Origin: an uncultured Oscillibacter sp.
Lineage (GTDB): Bacteria; Bacillota; Clostridia; Oscillospirales; Oscillospiraceae
Length of the DNA: 13,545 bases
NCBI GenBank assembly: GCA_947245315.1
Contig: CAMXNV010000035.1
Location: 1 to 13,545, forward strand
Direction of reading: 5' to 3'
Numbering within the stretch: the stretch's first letter is position 1; the number at the start of each line of letters is the position of its first letter. The notes below the pieces were generated by a model, which saw only the letters and a program-made list of their open reading frames with translations, had not been told where the DNA came from and did not search any database. Below are positions 5,826-13,543 of this stretch, in pieces. Made by a program: the position numbers and the translations under genes.

Positions 5826-8800
5826 ATGGCGAAAAAAATCGAGATCATGGACGGCAACCAGGCGGCGGCATATATCTCCTACGCCTTTACCGAGGTGGCG
5901 GGCATCTTCCCCATCACCCCGTCCTCACCCATGGCGGAGCACGTGGACGAGTGGGCCGCCAACGGAAAGAAAAACCTCTTCGGCCAGCCCGTCCAGGTGG
6001 TGGAGATGCAATCCGAGGGCGGCGCGGCGGGGGCCGTCCACGGCTCCCTCCAGTCTGGGGCCCTGACCACTACCTACACCGCCTCTCAGGGCCTGCTCCT
6101 CATGATCCCCAACATGTACAAGATCGCGGGCGAGATGCTCCCCGGCGTGTTCCACGTCTCCGCCCGGACCCTCTCCGCCCACGCCCTCTCCATCTTCGGG
6201 GACCACTCCGACGTCATGGGCGTCCGGTCCACCGGCTTCTCCCTGCTGGCGTCCTCCTCTCCCCAGGAGGTCATGGACCTGGGGGCCGTGGCCCATCTGG
6301 CGGCCATCCACTGCCGGATGCCCTTCCTCCACTTCTTCGACGGCTTCCGCACCTCCCACGAGATTCAGAAGCTGGAGGCCCTGGACTACGAGGACCTGCG
6401 GCCCCTGGTGGACCTGGAGGCCCTGAAGGCCTTCCGCAAGAACGGCCTCAACCCCGAGCACCCCGCCACCCGGGGCACCACCGTCAACCCGGACATCTTC
6501 TTCCAGTGCCGGGAGGCCTGCAACCGGAAGGTGGCCTCCATTCCCGACGCCGTGGAGCGGTACATGGCCGAGATCAACAAGCTGACGGGCCGGGATTACC
6601 ACCTCTTCGACTACTACGGCGCGCCCGATGCCGAGCGGGTCATCGTCCTCATGGGCTCCGCCGCCGAGACCGCCAAGGAGACCGTGGACTACCTCACCGC
6701 CAAGGGTGAGAAAGTGGGCCTCGTGAACGTCCACCTCTACCGTCCCTTCTCCGCGGAGCACTTCCTGGCGGCCATTCCCAAGACCTGCAAACGCCTGGCC
6801 ACCCTGGACCGCACCAAGGAGCCCGGCTCCATGGGCGAGCCCCTGTACCAGGACGTGTGCACCGTCTACAAGCAGCGGGGCCTCCTCGTGGAGGTCGTGG
6901 GCGGGCGCTACGGCCTCAGCTCCAAGGACACCACGCCGGGGCAGCTCCTGGCGGTCTTCGAGAACCTCAAGGCCGAAGCCCCGAAAAACGACTTCACCAT
7001 CGGAATCGTGGACGACGTGACCTTCACCTCCCTGCCGGTTGTCCAGGAGATCAGCACCACCCCCGCCGGGCAGACCGACGTGGAAATCTGGGGCATGGGC
7101 TCCGACGGCACGGTGGGAGCCAACAAAAACTCCATCAAAATCATCGGCCATACCACGGACCTCTACTGTCAGGCCTACTTTGTCTACGACTCCAAGAAAT
7201 CCGGCGGCCTGACCCAGAGCCACCTCCGCTTCGGCAAAACCCCCATCCGCTCCCCCTACCTGGTCTCCGCCGCGGACTTCGTGGCCTGCCACACCCCCTC
7301 CTATGTCCACAAGTACGACATGGCCCGGAACCTGAAAGAGGGCGGCACCTTCCTCCTCAACTGCGGCTGGGACATGGAGGGCCTGGAGAAGAACCTCCCC
7401 GCCTCCATGAAGCGGACCCTGGCCCAGAAAAAGGCCAAGTTCTACACCATCGACGCTATTTCCATCGCCCGGAAGCTGGGGCTGGGCTCCCGCACCAACA
7501 CGATTCTCCAGGCCGCCTTCTTCTCCCTCACCAAGGTCATTCCCATCGACCAGGCCGTGGCGGAAATGAAGGATGCCATCTATAAAACCTACTACAAGAA
7601 AAAGGGCCAGGAAGTCGTAGATATGAACAATGCCTCCATCGACCACGGAATCCATGAGCTGGTGGAGGTCCCCATCCCCGAGAGCTGGAAGGACGCCCAG
7701 GACGCCCCCGTCCAGGACGGCGCCCCCGCCTTCATTCAGGACGTGGTGGAGGTCATGAACCGCCAGGAGGGCGACGCCCTGCCCGTGTCCACCATGGTCA
7801 AGTACGGCCTGGAGGACGGCACCTGGCCCGCCGGGACCAGCAAGTACGAGAAGCGGGGCGCGGCGGTGGAGGTCCCCGTCTGGGACGCCGCCAAGTGCAT
7901 CCAGTGCAACCAGTGCGCCTTTGTCTGCCCCCACGCCGCCATCCGGCCCATCCTGCTGGACGAGGGCGAGGAGGCCAGGAAGCCCGCGGGCTTCGGCACC
8001 GTCCCCGCCAAGGGCCTGAAAGCCTACACCTACCGGATGCAGGTCTCCCCCTACGACTGCACCGGCTGCGGGAGCTGCGTCAACGTGTGCCTGGCCAAGG
8101 ACTGCGCCCTGGAGATGAAGCCCCTGGAGAGCCAGCTGGGAGAGGCGGAGAACTGGACCTTCGCCGTGGACGAGGTGGAGATCAAGCGGGACGCCGTCAG
8201 CTCCAAGAACGTGAAGGCCTCCCAGTTCGCCAAGCCCTACTTCGAGTTCTCCGGCGCCTGCGCGGGCTGCGGCGAGACTCCGTATATCAAGCTGGTCACC
8301 CAGCTCTTCGGCGAGCGCATGTACATCACCAACGCCTCCGGCTGCTCCTCGGCCTACGGCGGCTCCACCCCCTCCTCCCCCTACTGCACGGACAAGAAGG
8401 GCTTCGGCCCCGCCTGGGCCATGAGCCTCTTTGAGGACAATGCCGAATACGCCTACGGCTACCTGCTGGGCCAGGACGCCGTCAAGCGCCAGCTGGTGCA
8501 GCATGTCCAGGCCCTGGCGGAGAGCGGCGTGGCCGTGGACGCCTGCAACGCCTACCTGGAAAAGGGCCATGACCCCGCCTTCTCCCGGGAGGTCAGCGAC
8601 GCCCTTCTGGCCGCCCTGGAGGATGTGCCCGGCGAGGACGCGGCCTTCATCCGGCAGAACCAGGAGTTCCTGACCAAGAAGTCCGTCTGGGCCTTCGGCG
8701 GCGACGGCTGGGCCTATGATATCGGGTACGGCGGGCTGGACCACGTGCTGGCCTCCGGGAAGGACATCAACATCCTGGTCCTGGACACCGAGGTGTACTC

Positions 8801-9323
8801 CAACACCGGCGGCCAGTCCTCCAAGGCCACGGCGGCGGCGGCCATCGCCAAGTTCTCCGCCGGGGGCAAGGAGACCAAGAAGAAGGACTTAGGGCTGATG
8901 GCCATGAGCTACGGCTACGTGTACGTGGCCCAGGTGGCCATGGGCGCGGACCCCGCCCAGACCCTCCGGGCCATCCGGGAGGCCGAGGCCTACCCCGGCC
9001 CCTCCATCGTCATCTGCTACTGCCCCTGCATCGAGCACGGCATGAAGTGCGGCATGGGCCTGAGCCAGGCGGAGGAGAAGAAGGCCGTGGAGTGCGGCTA
9101 TTGGCACCTCTACCGTTACAACCCCGCCCTGAAAGCCGAGGGCAAGAACCCCTTCACCCTGGACTCCAAGGAGCCCACCGGGGACTTCCAGAAGTTCCTC
9201 CTGGGCCAGAACCGCTACGCCTCCCTGGCCCTCTCCTTCCCCGGCAAGGCCGATGAGCTGTACGCCAAGGCCGCCCGGGACGCCAAGGAGCGGCTGGAGA
9301 GCTACAAGAACCTGGCGAAGTAA
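5826..9323 (+). CDS. nifJ: pyruvate:ferredoxin (flavodoxin) oxidoreductase, single chain
   Basis: 1165 aa, full length for the homodimeric enzyme, which oxidises pyruvate with CoA to acetyl-CoA and CO2 and reduces ferredoxin in the cytoplasm of anaerobes. The start is the ATG at 5826, 8 nt after GGGAGG; the 29 upstream in-frame codons overlap the leader and are not part of the protein. Visible: pyruvate/TPP pyrimidine region with ITPSSPMAEHVDEW and TASQGLLLMIPNMYKIAGE; two ferredoxin-type 4Fe-4S motifs (C691, C694, C697, C701 and C745, C748, C751, C755); proximal-cluster cysteines C812, C815 (CAGCGE) and C840, with C1068 (PCIEHG) as likely fourth; TPP pyrophosphate motif GDGWAYDIGYGG (D960) and YSNTGGQ (N993). 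No disruption seen. Single-gene transcript between its own promoter and terminator. Confidence 0.98.
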   Translation: MAKKIEIMDGNQAAAYISYAFTEVAGIFPITPSSPMAEHVDEWAANGKKNLFGQPVQVVEMQSEGGAAGAVHGSLQSGALTTTYTASQGLLLMIPNMYKIAGEMLPGVFHVSARTLSAHALSIFGDHSDVMGVRSTGFSLLASSSPQEVMDLGAVAHLAAIHCRMPFLHFFDGFRTSHEIQKLEALDYEDLRPLVDLEALKAFRKNGLNPEHPATRGTTVNPDIFFQCREACNRKVASIPDAVERYMAEINKLTGRDYHLFDYYGAPDAERVIVLMGSAAETAKETVDYLTAKGEKVGLVNVHLYRPFSAEHFLAAIPKTCKRLATLDRTKEPGSMGEPLYQDVCTVYKQRGLLVEVVGGRYGLSSKDTTPGQLLAVFENLKAEAPKNDFTIGIVDDVTFTSLPVVQEISTTPAGQTDVEIWGMGSDGTVGANKNSIKIIGHTTDLYCQAYFVYDSKKSGGLTQSHLRFGKTPIRSPYLVSAADFVACHTPSYVHKYDMARNLKEGGTFLLNCGWDMEGLEKNLPASMKRTLAQKKAKFYTIDAISIARKLGLGSRTNTILQAAFFSLTKVIPIDQAVAEMKDAIYKTYYKKKGQEVVDMNNASIDHGIHELVEVPIPESWKDAQDAPVQDGAPAFIQDVVEVMNRQEGDALPVSTMVKYGLEDGTWPAGTSKYEKRGAAVEVPVWDAAKCIQCNQCAFVCPHAAIRPILLDEGEEARKPAGFGTVPAKGLKAYTYRMQVSPYDCTGCGSCVNVCLAKDCALEMKPLESQLGEAENWTFAVDEVEIKRDAVSSKNVKASQFAKPYFEFSGACAGCGETPYIKLVTQLFGERMYITNASGCSSAYGGSTPSSPYCTDKKGFGPAWAMSLFEDNAEYAYGYLLGQDAVKRQLVQHVQALAESGVAVDACNAYLEKGHDPAFSREVSDALLAALEDVPGEDAAFIRQNQEFLTKKSVWAFGGDGWAYDIGYGGLDHVLASGKDINILVLDTEVYSNTGGQSSKATAAAAIAKFSAGGKETKKKDLGLMAMSYGYVYVAQVAMGADPAQTLRAIREAEAYPGPSIVICYCPCIEHGMKCGMGLSQAEEKKAVECGYWHLYRYNPALKAEGKNPFTLDSKEPTGDFQKFLLGQNRYASLALSFPGKADELYAKAARDAKERLESYKNLAK

Positions 9324-9335
9324 TCGAAGCGCAAG

Positions 9336-9370
9336 CAAGCCGCGGGCGAAACGCCCGCGGCTTGTTTTTT
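9336..9370 (+). terminator. strong intrinsic terminator of nifJ
   Basis: Perfect 13-bp stem CAAGCCGCGGGCG (9336-9348) with 9352-9364, loop AAA, followed by six T (9365-9370). It begins 12 nt after the nifJ stop. On the opposite strand no T run follows, so it would not clearly terminate the leftward permease transcript that ends at 9380. Confidence 0.95.
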
Positions 9371-9379
9371 GATTGGATG

Positions 9380-11506
9380 CTACCGAATCTCCAGCGCCCG
9401 GCACACCCGGGCCAGGGTCAGACGGTACACACCGTACATGAGGGCGCTCACCGCCGCGATCACCAGCAGGACCACCAGAAGCCCTGCCGCCTCGCTGTAA
9501 GTGATGCCCGGGGGGCTGCCGTTGAAGTACATAATCATGACATAGAAGGCGTAAATCAGCCCCGTGCCCACCAGGGCGGGCGTCAGGAAGACCCGCTTCA
9601 CCTGCCCCCGGACGGAGCGGCGGAGGTAGGCGTTGGAGGCCCCCAGGTGCCGGAGGTCGTCGTAGACCTTCCGGTTGGTCAGGGCGATGGTCAGGCACCG
9701 GGTGTAGGCGATCACAAAAACGGCGGAAAAGCAGACCACCGCCACGAAGACAAACAGGATGAGGAAAACCGCCACGGTTTTCACAAAGTCCGCCTTATCC
9801 AGCACCCGGAACTTGGGCATATACTGCCAGCCCAACCGGAAGGCGGAGCTGTCCCGCTGGGCGTAGTTGATCTCGGCGAAGCCCGCCTCGGCGCAATTCT
9901 CCCGGTCCAGGAAATAGAACCCCTCCTTCGCGATGTCCCGGTCCCGGACGACCGGGTCCCAGCTGTCGTACTGGGCCACCTCCATGGCGGAGCGGTCCAC
10001 GATCTCGTTGAACAGGGCCTTGGCAAAATCATAGGTTTCGGCGCAGTTCTCCACGTTGAAGCACACCTGGGTCTCCCGCCACTCATCGGGGAGGCCCGCG
10101 CCCAGGGCGGCGAAGTCGGCGTCGTTCATCACATAGCGCCCGAAGAGGCTGTCGTAGCACAGGGGCTCCAGGGCCGTCACGGGAAGCCGCTCCTTCGTCA
10201 GGTAGTTGGTCACGAGGCTTCTGTCGGGGTTGAAGAGCACCTTGCTTCCCTCGGCGTCGATGACCCCGCGAATCTCCCCCGGGGCCAGATTCACATGCTC
10301 CCCCGTCAGGGCCTCGTAGCCGGAGGCGGAGAGGAACAGCTCACTTTGCATAACCTCCTGGTATTCCTTCCGCCAGGTGACGCCCATGGGGCCCTCCTCC
10401 TCGATGTGGTCCTCGCCGTCCACCGCCAGGCGGACCATGGGGGCCGAGGCGAAATCCGTGACAGTCACGCCGTACTCCCCGGCCAGGGCCCGGACCTCGT
10501 CCTCCAGGGGGATGTCCTGGTCCGCCCGGAAGTTGTACACGTAGTCCACAGGCCGGGCGTCGTAGCCAATCATGGCCCCGGTGCCCATCGTGGGGGTGTA
10601 GAAGCTGCCGAAGTAGGCCCCCGCGATCAGCAGGGTCATCACCAGCATGTTCCGCACGGTCTGACGGCCCTGGAAGCGCATCTGGCTGGTGGCGATGAGG
10701 TCCTTGTAGAGCTTCTTTTTCCCGTTCCAGCCGTTGACCACGGTGTGCAGGAGAATCATATAGAGGCCAATCAAAGCGGGGACGTAAAAGACGGCGGTCA
10801 GCCCCTCGGGGGGATACCAGTGGAGCACCTGAACGAAGAAGCCGGAGGACATATAGCCCAGGAAAGCCCCCAGAGCCAGCAGGCCGATGCCAACGGGCCC
10901 ATACCACCGGGGCACGTCCCGGATGGGCTCGGACTTGTGGCTCTCCTGGACAATGTCGATGATGTTGGTCCGCTTCACGGACCGGCTTCCCAGAAAGAAC
11001 ATCATGACAATGACAAAGGCGGAAAAGGCCAAGGAAAACAGGTACGCATAGGGGTTGAACACCAGGCGCATCTCCTCCGTGTCCACCACGCAGAGCCGGA
11101 AAAACTGCCACAGGATCCAAGCCAGGGGCCCGCCCAGAATCGCCCCGGCGGCGCAGGACCCCAGGGAGAGGGCCCCCAGCTCCCGGAACAGCTCTCCCCG
11201 GACCTGGGCCCGGGAGGCCCCCAGGGCCAGGAACACGCCGGTCTCCCGGGACTTCTCCCGGAAGAAGAGGCCGGAGGCGTAGGTGGTAAACACGGCGCAG
11301 CCGATGACCGCCAGGGTGAAGATCATCATAACCTGCTTCCGGCTGTCGCCCCCCTCGGGGAGCACGTTCAAAACGGTAGGGGCCCGCATCATGCAGACGT
11401 AGGCCGTAATCAGCAGCACGGAGAAGAAGGAGCACCCCGCCAAAAGGGCGTACTGCTTCTTATTTCTACGGCGCATCAGAGCGTAAACTTCGGAAAAATG
11501 TCTCAT
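9380..11506 (-). CDS. BceB-type FtsX-family ABC transporter permease
   Basis: 708 aa. The architecture is that of BceB/VraG permeases, which with an ATPase free cell-wall targets from peptide antibiotics or signal their presence. Seen: a first membrane helix (about 20-40), an FtsX domain with three helices (about 60-178) and the typical loop FREKSRETGVFLALGAS, further helices near 203-222, 237-258 and 285-305, one large extracellular region (about 310-560), then a second FtsX-like block with loop NRKVYDDLRHLGAS and three final helices. Start ATG at 11506 follows an AAGGG ribosome site. It lies downstream of the ATPase gene, but the two are separated by a 115-nt gap holding inverted repeats R2/R3, whereas bceA and bceB usually abut. 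No BceRS-type two-component pair is in view. The substrate is not deducible. Confidence 0.9.
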   Translation of the reverse strand: MRHFSEVYALMRRRNKKQYALLAGCSFFSVLLITAYVCMMRAPTVLNVLPEGGDSRKQVMMIFTLAVIGCAVFTTYASGLFFREKSRETGVFLALGASRAQVRGELFRELGALSLGSCAAGAILGGPLAWILWQFFRLCVVDTEEMRLVFNPYAYLFSLAFSAFVIVMMFFLGSRSVKRTNIIDIVQESHKSEPIRDVPRWYGPVGIGLLALGAFLGYMSSGFFVQVLHWYPPEGLTAVFYVPALIGLYMILLHTVVNGWNGKKKLYKDLIATSQMRFQGRQTVRNMLVMTLLIAGAYFGSFYTPTMGTGAMIGYDARPVDYVYNFRADQDIPLEDEVRALAGEYGVTVTDFASAPMVRLAVDGEDHIEEEGPMGVTWRKEYQEVMQSELFLSASGYEALTGEHVNLAPGEIRGVIDAEGSKVLFNPDRSLVTNYLTKERLPVTALEPLCYDSLFGRYVMNDADFAALGAGLPDEWRETQVCFNVENCAETYDFAKALFNEIVDRSAMEVAQYDSWDPVVRDRDIAKEGFYFLDRENCAEAGFAEINYAQRDSSAFRLGWQYMPKFRVLDKADFVKTVAVFLILFVFVAVVCFSAVFVIAYTRCLTIALTNRKVYDDLRHLGASNAYLRRSVRGQVKRVFLTPALVGTGLIYAFYVMIMYFNGSPPGITYSEAAGLLVVLLVIAAVSALMYGVYRLTLARVCRALEIR

Positions 11507-11523
11507 AACATCACCCTTCTATC

Positions 11524-11556
11524 AGTTAGGAGTTAGGAATTAGGAGTTAGGAGTTA
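11524..11556. repeat. 7-bp repeat array R2 (left arm of a 33-bp inverted repeat)
   Basis: Four units TTAGGAG, TTAGGAA, TTAGGAG, TTAGGAG (11526-11553) with flanking bases make a 33-nt arm. It is complementary at 31 of 33 positions to R3 (11595-11627), with a 38-nt loop. It sits just upstream of the permease ribosome site; on the permease coding strand it reads CTCCTAA. Confidence 0.93.
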
Positions 11557-11594
11557 CAGGAGCCAGGAATCAGGCGTTTTTTAAGGAACGGAGA

Positions 11595-11627
11595 TAACTC
11601 CTAACTCCTCACTCCTAACTCCTAACT
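11595..11627. repeat. 7-bp repeat array R3 (right arm of the R2/R3 inverted repeat)
   Basis: Units CTCCTAA, CTCCTCA, CTCCTAA, CTCCTAA (11598-11625). The stop codon of the ABC ATPase gene (TAG, complement of 11622-11624) lies in the last unit, so array and gene are fused at the stop. A leftward transcript would form a long 33-bp stem between ATPase and permease messages. Confidence 0.93.
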
Positions 11628-12371
11628 ATCACTGCGCCCCATATCCCGGACGGCGTCCAGAAGCTGGTCCTGAAACGCCTCCCGCTCGGTGGCGCCCCGC
11701 TCCAGGGTTCTCCAGACTACGCCGTCCCGGAGGATGACCGCCCGGTCGCAGAAGGAGGCGGCGTAGGAGTCGTGGGTCACCATGAAGATGGTGGCCTCCA
11801 GGGCCTCCTTGGCCTGCTGGAAGGAGCGGATCACCGCCCGGGTGGACTTGCTGTCCAGGTTGCCCGTGGGCTCGTCGGCCAGGATCAGCAGGGGGTGGTT
11901 GATGAGGGCCCGGGCCACGGCGGTGCGCTGCTTTTCGCCGCCCGAGATCTCCGCCGGGTACTTGTCCCGAATGCCCGCGATGCCGAAGACCTCACAGAGC
12001 TGGTCCGCCCGGGCCTCCGTCTGGTCGGAAATCAGGCCGCCGATGATGGCGGGGAGCAGGATGTTCTGCCGGACCGTCAGGCCGTCCAGGAGCAGGAAGT
12101 CCTGGAAGACGAAGCCCAGCTGCTTGTTCCGGACCTCCGCCAGGTCGTCCTCTCCCAGCCGGGCCAGCTCCGTCTTCCCCAGGCGGATGCTGCCGGAGTC
12201 CGCGGGGATGTAGCAGGAGATGCAGTTCAGGAGGGTGGTCTTGCCGGAGCCCGAGGGCCCCATGACCGCCACAAACTCCCCCTTTCCCACATGGAGGGAG
12301 ACCCCCTTGAGGACCTCATAGGAGGTCTTCCCCACTTGGTAGGACTTGCGCAGATTTTCCACAGTCAACAT
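11622..12371 (-). CDS. ABC transporter ATP-binding protein (BceA/LolD-MacB type)
   Basis: 249 aa from the ATG at 12371, which follows AAAGGAT at a good distance and matches the family start MLTVENLRKSY; an upstream in-frame TTG (12395) is less likely. Complete nucleotide-binding domain: Walker A GPSGSGKT (38-45), Q-loop Q90 (VFQDF), signature ISGGEKQR (142-149), Walker B LLILADEP (161-168, E167) and switch His H200 (VTHD). The QR after the signature and EPTGNLDSKS are typical of the MacB/LolD/BceA group that pairs with FtsX-type permeases. Its partner is the next gene to the left. It lies 128 nt downstream of the TraX-family gene. The C-terminal SDS and the stop run into repeat R3. Confidence 0.95.
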   Translation of the reverse strand: MLTVENLRKSYQVGKTSYEVLKGVSLHVGKGEFVAVMGPSGSGKTTLLNCISCYIPADSGSIRLGKTELARLGEDDLAEVRNKQLGFVFQDFLLLDGLTVRQNILLPAIIGGLISDQTEARADQLCEVFGIAGIRDKYPAEISGGEKQRTAVARALINHPLLILADEPTGNLDSKSTRAVIRSFQQAKEALEATIFMVTHDSYAASFCDRAVILRDGVVWRTLERGATEREAFQDQLLDAVRDMGRSDS

Positions 12372-12407
12372 TTCAGTAATCCTTTCCGTTATCAAAAAAC
12401 TTAAATA

Positions 12408-12440
12408 AGTTAGGAGTGAGGAGGGAGGAGTTAGGAGTTA
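12408..12440. repeat. 7-bp repeat array R4 (left arm of a 33-bp inverted repeat)
   Basis: Units TTAGGAG, TGAGGAG, GGAGGAG, TTAGGAG (12410-12437). The 33-nt arm is complementary to 12459-12491 at 31 of 33 positions, with an 18-nt loop. It is upstream of the ABC ATPase gene, reading CTCCT-type on that gene's coding strand. Confidence 0.93.
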
Positions 12441-12458
12441 TATTTTGTTTGCGGGCCT

Positions 12459-12517
12459 TAACTCCTAACTCCTAACTCCTCACTCCTAACTCCCATCTCC
12501 TATCTCCTCACTCCTAA
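12459..12517. repeat. 7-bp repeat array R5 (eight units; right arm of R4/R5)
   Basis: Eight units from 12462 to 12517: mostly CTCCTAA/CTCCTCA, with variants CTCCCAT and CTCCTAT. Its inner part (12459-12491) pairs with R4. Its outer part encodes the last five residues (LGVRR) and the TAG stop of the TraX-family gene, so the array has replaced or extended that gene's 3' end. Confidence 0.93.
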
Positions 12518-13264
12518 CTGAACGAAGGCGATGACCGCCAGATGGGTGGGGTAAAAGGCGTAGAAGAACCACTTGGGAATCTTCAGCCCGGAGCGGGTGG
12601 GGATAAAAATCAGCGGCGCGGCCAGGATGGCGAAGACGGGCCAGTCGATGGCGAAGCCCCCCAGCTTCAAGGCCAGCGGGTCCTCCATGTAGCCGTTCCA
12701 GAGGCAGGGGAGGTACATCAGCACGTAGAGCGCCGCGCCAATTTTGGGGTGGTTCCGGCAGAGGAAGAAGACCAGCATCAATTGAATCCCGATGCCCGAG
12801 TAATCGAAGTTCCACCAGCTCACCACGAAGAGGGCCCCGAGAAAGAGCCACCACTTCCGCTCCTTGAGCCCGGCCATGGCCAGCAGGGAGAGGAACAGGG
12901 TGAAGAAGATGTTCCAGTTCGTCCAGTTCCGGTCCACCATCCAGTCGTGGGGATGGAAGGCCAGGACGTAGAAGGGCTGGGAGACCAGGGCGAAGACCGC
13001 CAGGCGGGCCAGGTAGCGCTTCACGTCCCGGGTGTACAGCAGCCCCACGGTCATGCAGTAGCAGAAGATCGGGAAGGCCAGCCGCCCGATCCAGCGGAAG
13101 GGCCCCGCCTCCGGGAAGAAGGCCCCGCCCACGTGATCGATGAGCATGGCCGTGATGGCAATGAGCTTCAAGAGGTCCGTGTCCAGGTTGGTCCTCAGCC
13201 GGGGGCCCCGCTCCGGGACCTCCGTGGGGGTGGTCAGGGCGGCGCGAATCGAATTCCAGTTCAT
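12500..13264 (-). CDS. TraX-family multipass membrane protein
   Basis: 254 aa from the ATG at 13264, 8 nt after GAAGGAAG; an in-frame GTG at 13273 overlaps that ribosome site and is rejected. TraX features: LLKLIAITAMLIDHVGG (31-47), WIGRLAFPIFCYCMTVGLLYTRD (split over 58-80), RYLARLAVFALVSQPFY (83-99), NIFFTLFLSLLAM, and a final YAFYPTHLAVIAF; about eight or nine membrane helices. F-plasmid TraX acetylates pilin; chromosomal Firmicute members have no established role, and an acyltransferase-like activity is only a guess. The last five residues come from repeat R5. It heads a leftward run with the ABC pair, but the gap and repeats leave co-transcription open. No clear promoter was found upstream. 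Confidence 0.88.
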   Translation of the reverse strand: MNWNSIRAALTTPTEVPERGPRLRTNLDTDLLKLIAITAMLIDHVGGAFFPEAGPFRWIGRLAFPIFCYCMTVGLLYTRDVKRYLARLAVFALVSQPFYVLAFHPHDWMVDRNWTNWNIFFTLFLSLLAMAGLKERKWWLFLGALFVVSWWNFDYSGIGIQLMLVFFLCRNHPKIGAALYVLMYLPCLWNGYMEDPLALKLGGFAIDWPVFAILAAPLIFIPTRSGLKIPKWFFYAFYPTHLAVIAFVQLGVRR

Positions 13265-13280
13265 GGCAGGCACTTCCTTC

Positions 13281-13317
13281 AGTTAGGAGTTAGGAGGGAG
13301 GAGTTAGGAGTTGGAGG
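13281..13317. repeat. 7-bp repeat array R6
   Basis: Units TTAGGAG, TTAGGAG, GGAGGAG, TTAGGAG and a degenerate TTGGAGG (13283-13317). The first 33 nt match the R2 and R4 arms closely. It lies directly upstream of the TraX-gene ribosome site (13273-13280), reading CTCCT-type on the coding strand. No paired CTCCT array follows on its right within the window. Confidence 0.9.
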
Positions 13318-13361
13318 GAGGCGCGGTGCAAAAATTCCTCTTTCCACTGCCAGATTAGCGC

Positions 13362-13389
13362 AAAAAAACGGCCCCCGCAAACGGGGCCG
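13362..13389 (-). terminator. leftward intrinsic terminator
   Basis: CGGCCCC (13369-13375) pairs with GGGGCCG (13383-13389). Read leftward, the stem is followed by seven T (complement of 13362-13368), an excellent intrinsic terminator. No leftward gene is visible between here and the right edge, so it either ends a gene starting beyond 13545, ends a small RNA, or is part of a repeat element. Confidence 0.75.
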
Positions 13390-13394
13390 CGCTC

Positions 13395-13476
13395 TTTGGG
13401 CGGTTTTCTGTAAAGTTTGGCACTGCGAACGGATACGATGTCATCTTTGGCGGGTTTGCCGTCATATTTGGTTTGG
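13395..13476. repeat. spaced TTTGG repeats, including an 11-bp direct repeat
   Basis: GTCATCTTTGG (13440-13450) and GTCATATTTGG (13461-13471) differ at one base and are 21 bp apart. Further TTTGG copies lie at 13395, 13416 and 13472. They sit immediately upstream of the -35 box of the rightward promoter, as expected for an activator site, but no regulator is identified. Confidence 0.7.
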
Positions 13477-13501
13477 CGAACCGCCGCCGGTGTGCTATAA
13501 T
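13473..13501 (+). promoter_or_regulatory. rightward sigma-A promoter at the right edge
   Basis: -10 TATAAT (13496-13501, 6 of 6), 17-nt spacer, -35 TTGGCG (13473-13478, 4 of 6). Predicted transcription start near 13508, a few bases before a perfect palindrome. The gene served lies beyond the window. Confidence 0.75.
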
Positions 13502-13513
13502 ATAGTCAACGCA

Positions 13514-13543
13514 GTTGAAAAGAAGCATATGCTTCTTTTCAAC
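13514..13543. repeat. perfect 30-bp palindrome after the right-edge promoter
   Basis: Arms 13514-13528 and 13529-13543 are exact reverse complements centred on GCATATGC, starting GTTGAAAAGAAG. It begins about 6 nt past the predicted transcription start, so it could be a repressor operator, a 5' RNA hairpin or a repeat element. Confidence 0.92.

Noticed and set aside
5925..8744. A 939-codon open frame on the minus strand, antisense to nifJ
   Set aside because: Artefact of GC-rich codon use: the product is Gly/Val/His-rich low complexity with no domain, and the opposite strand is an unmistakable oxidoreductase.
12372..12395. TTG start adding 8 residues to the ABC ATPase
   Set aside because: The extension covers the ribosome site AAAGGAT; the ATG at 12371 matches the usual family start.
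13265..13273. GTG start for the TraX-family gene
   Set aside because: It overlaps the GAAGGAAG ribosome site, which is well placed for the ATG at 13264.
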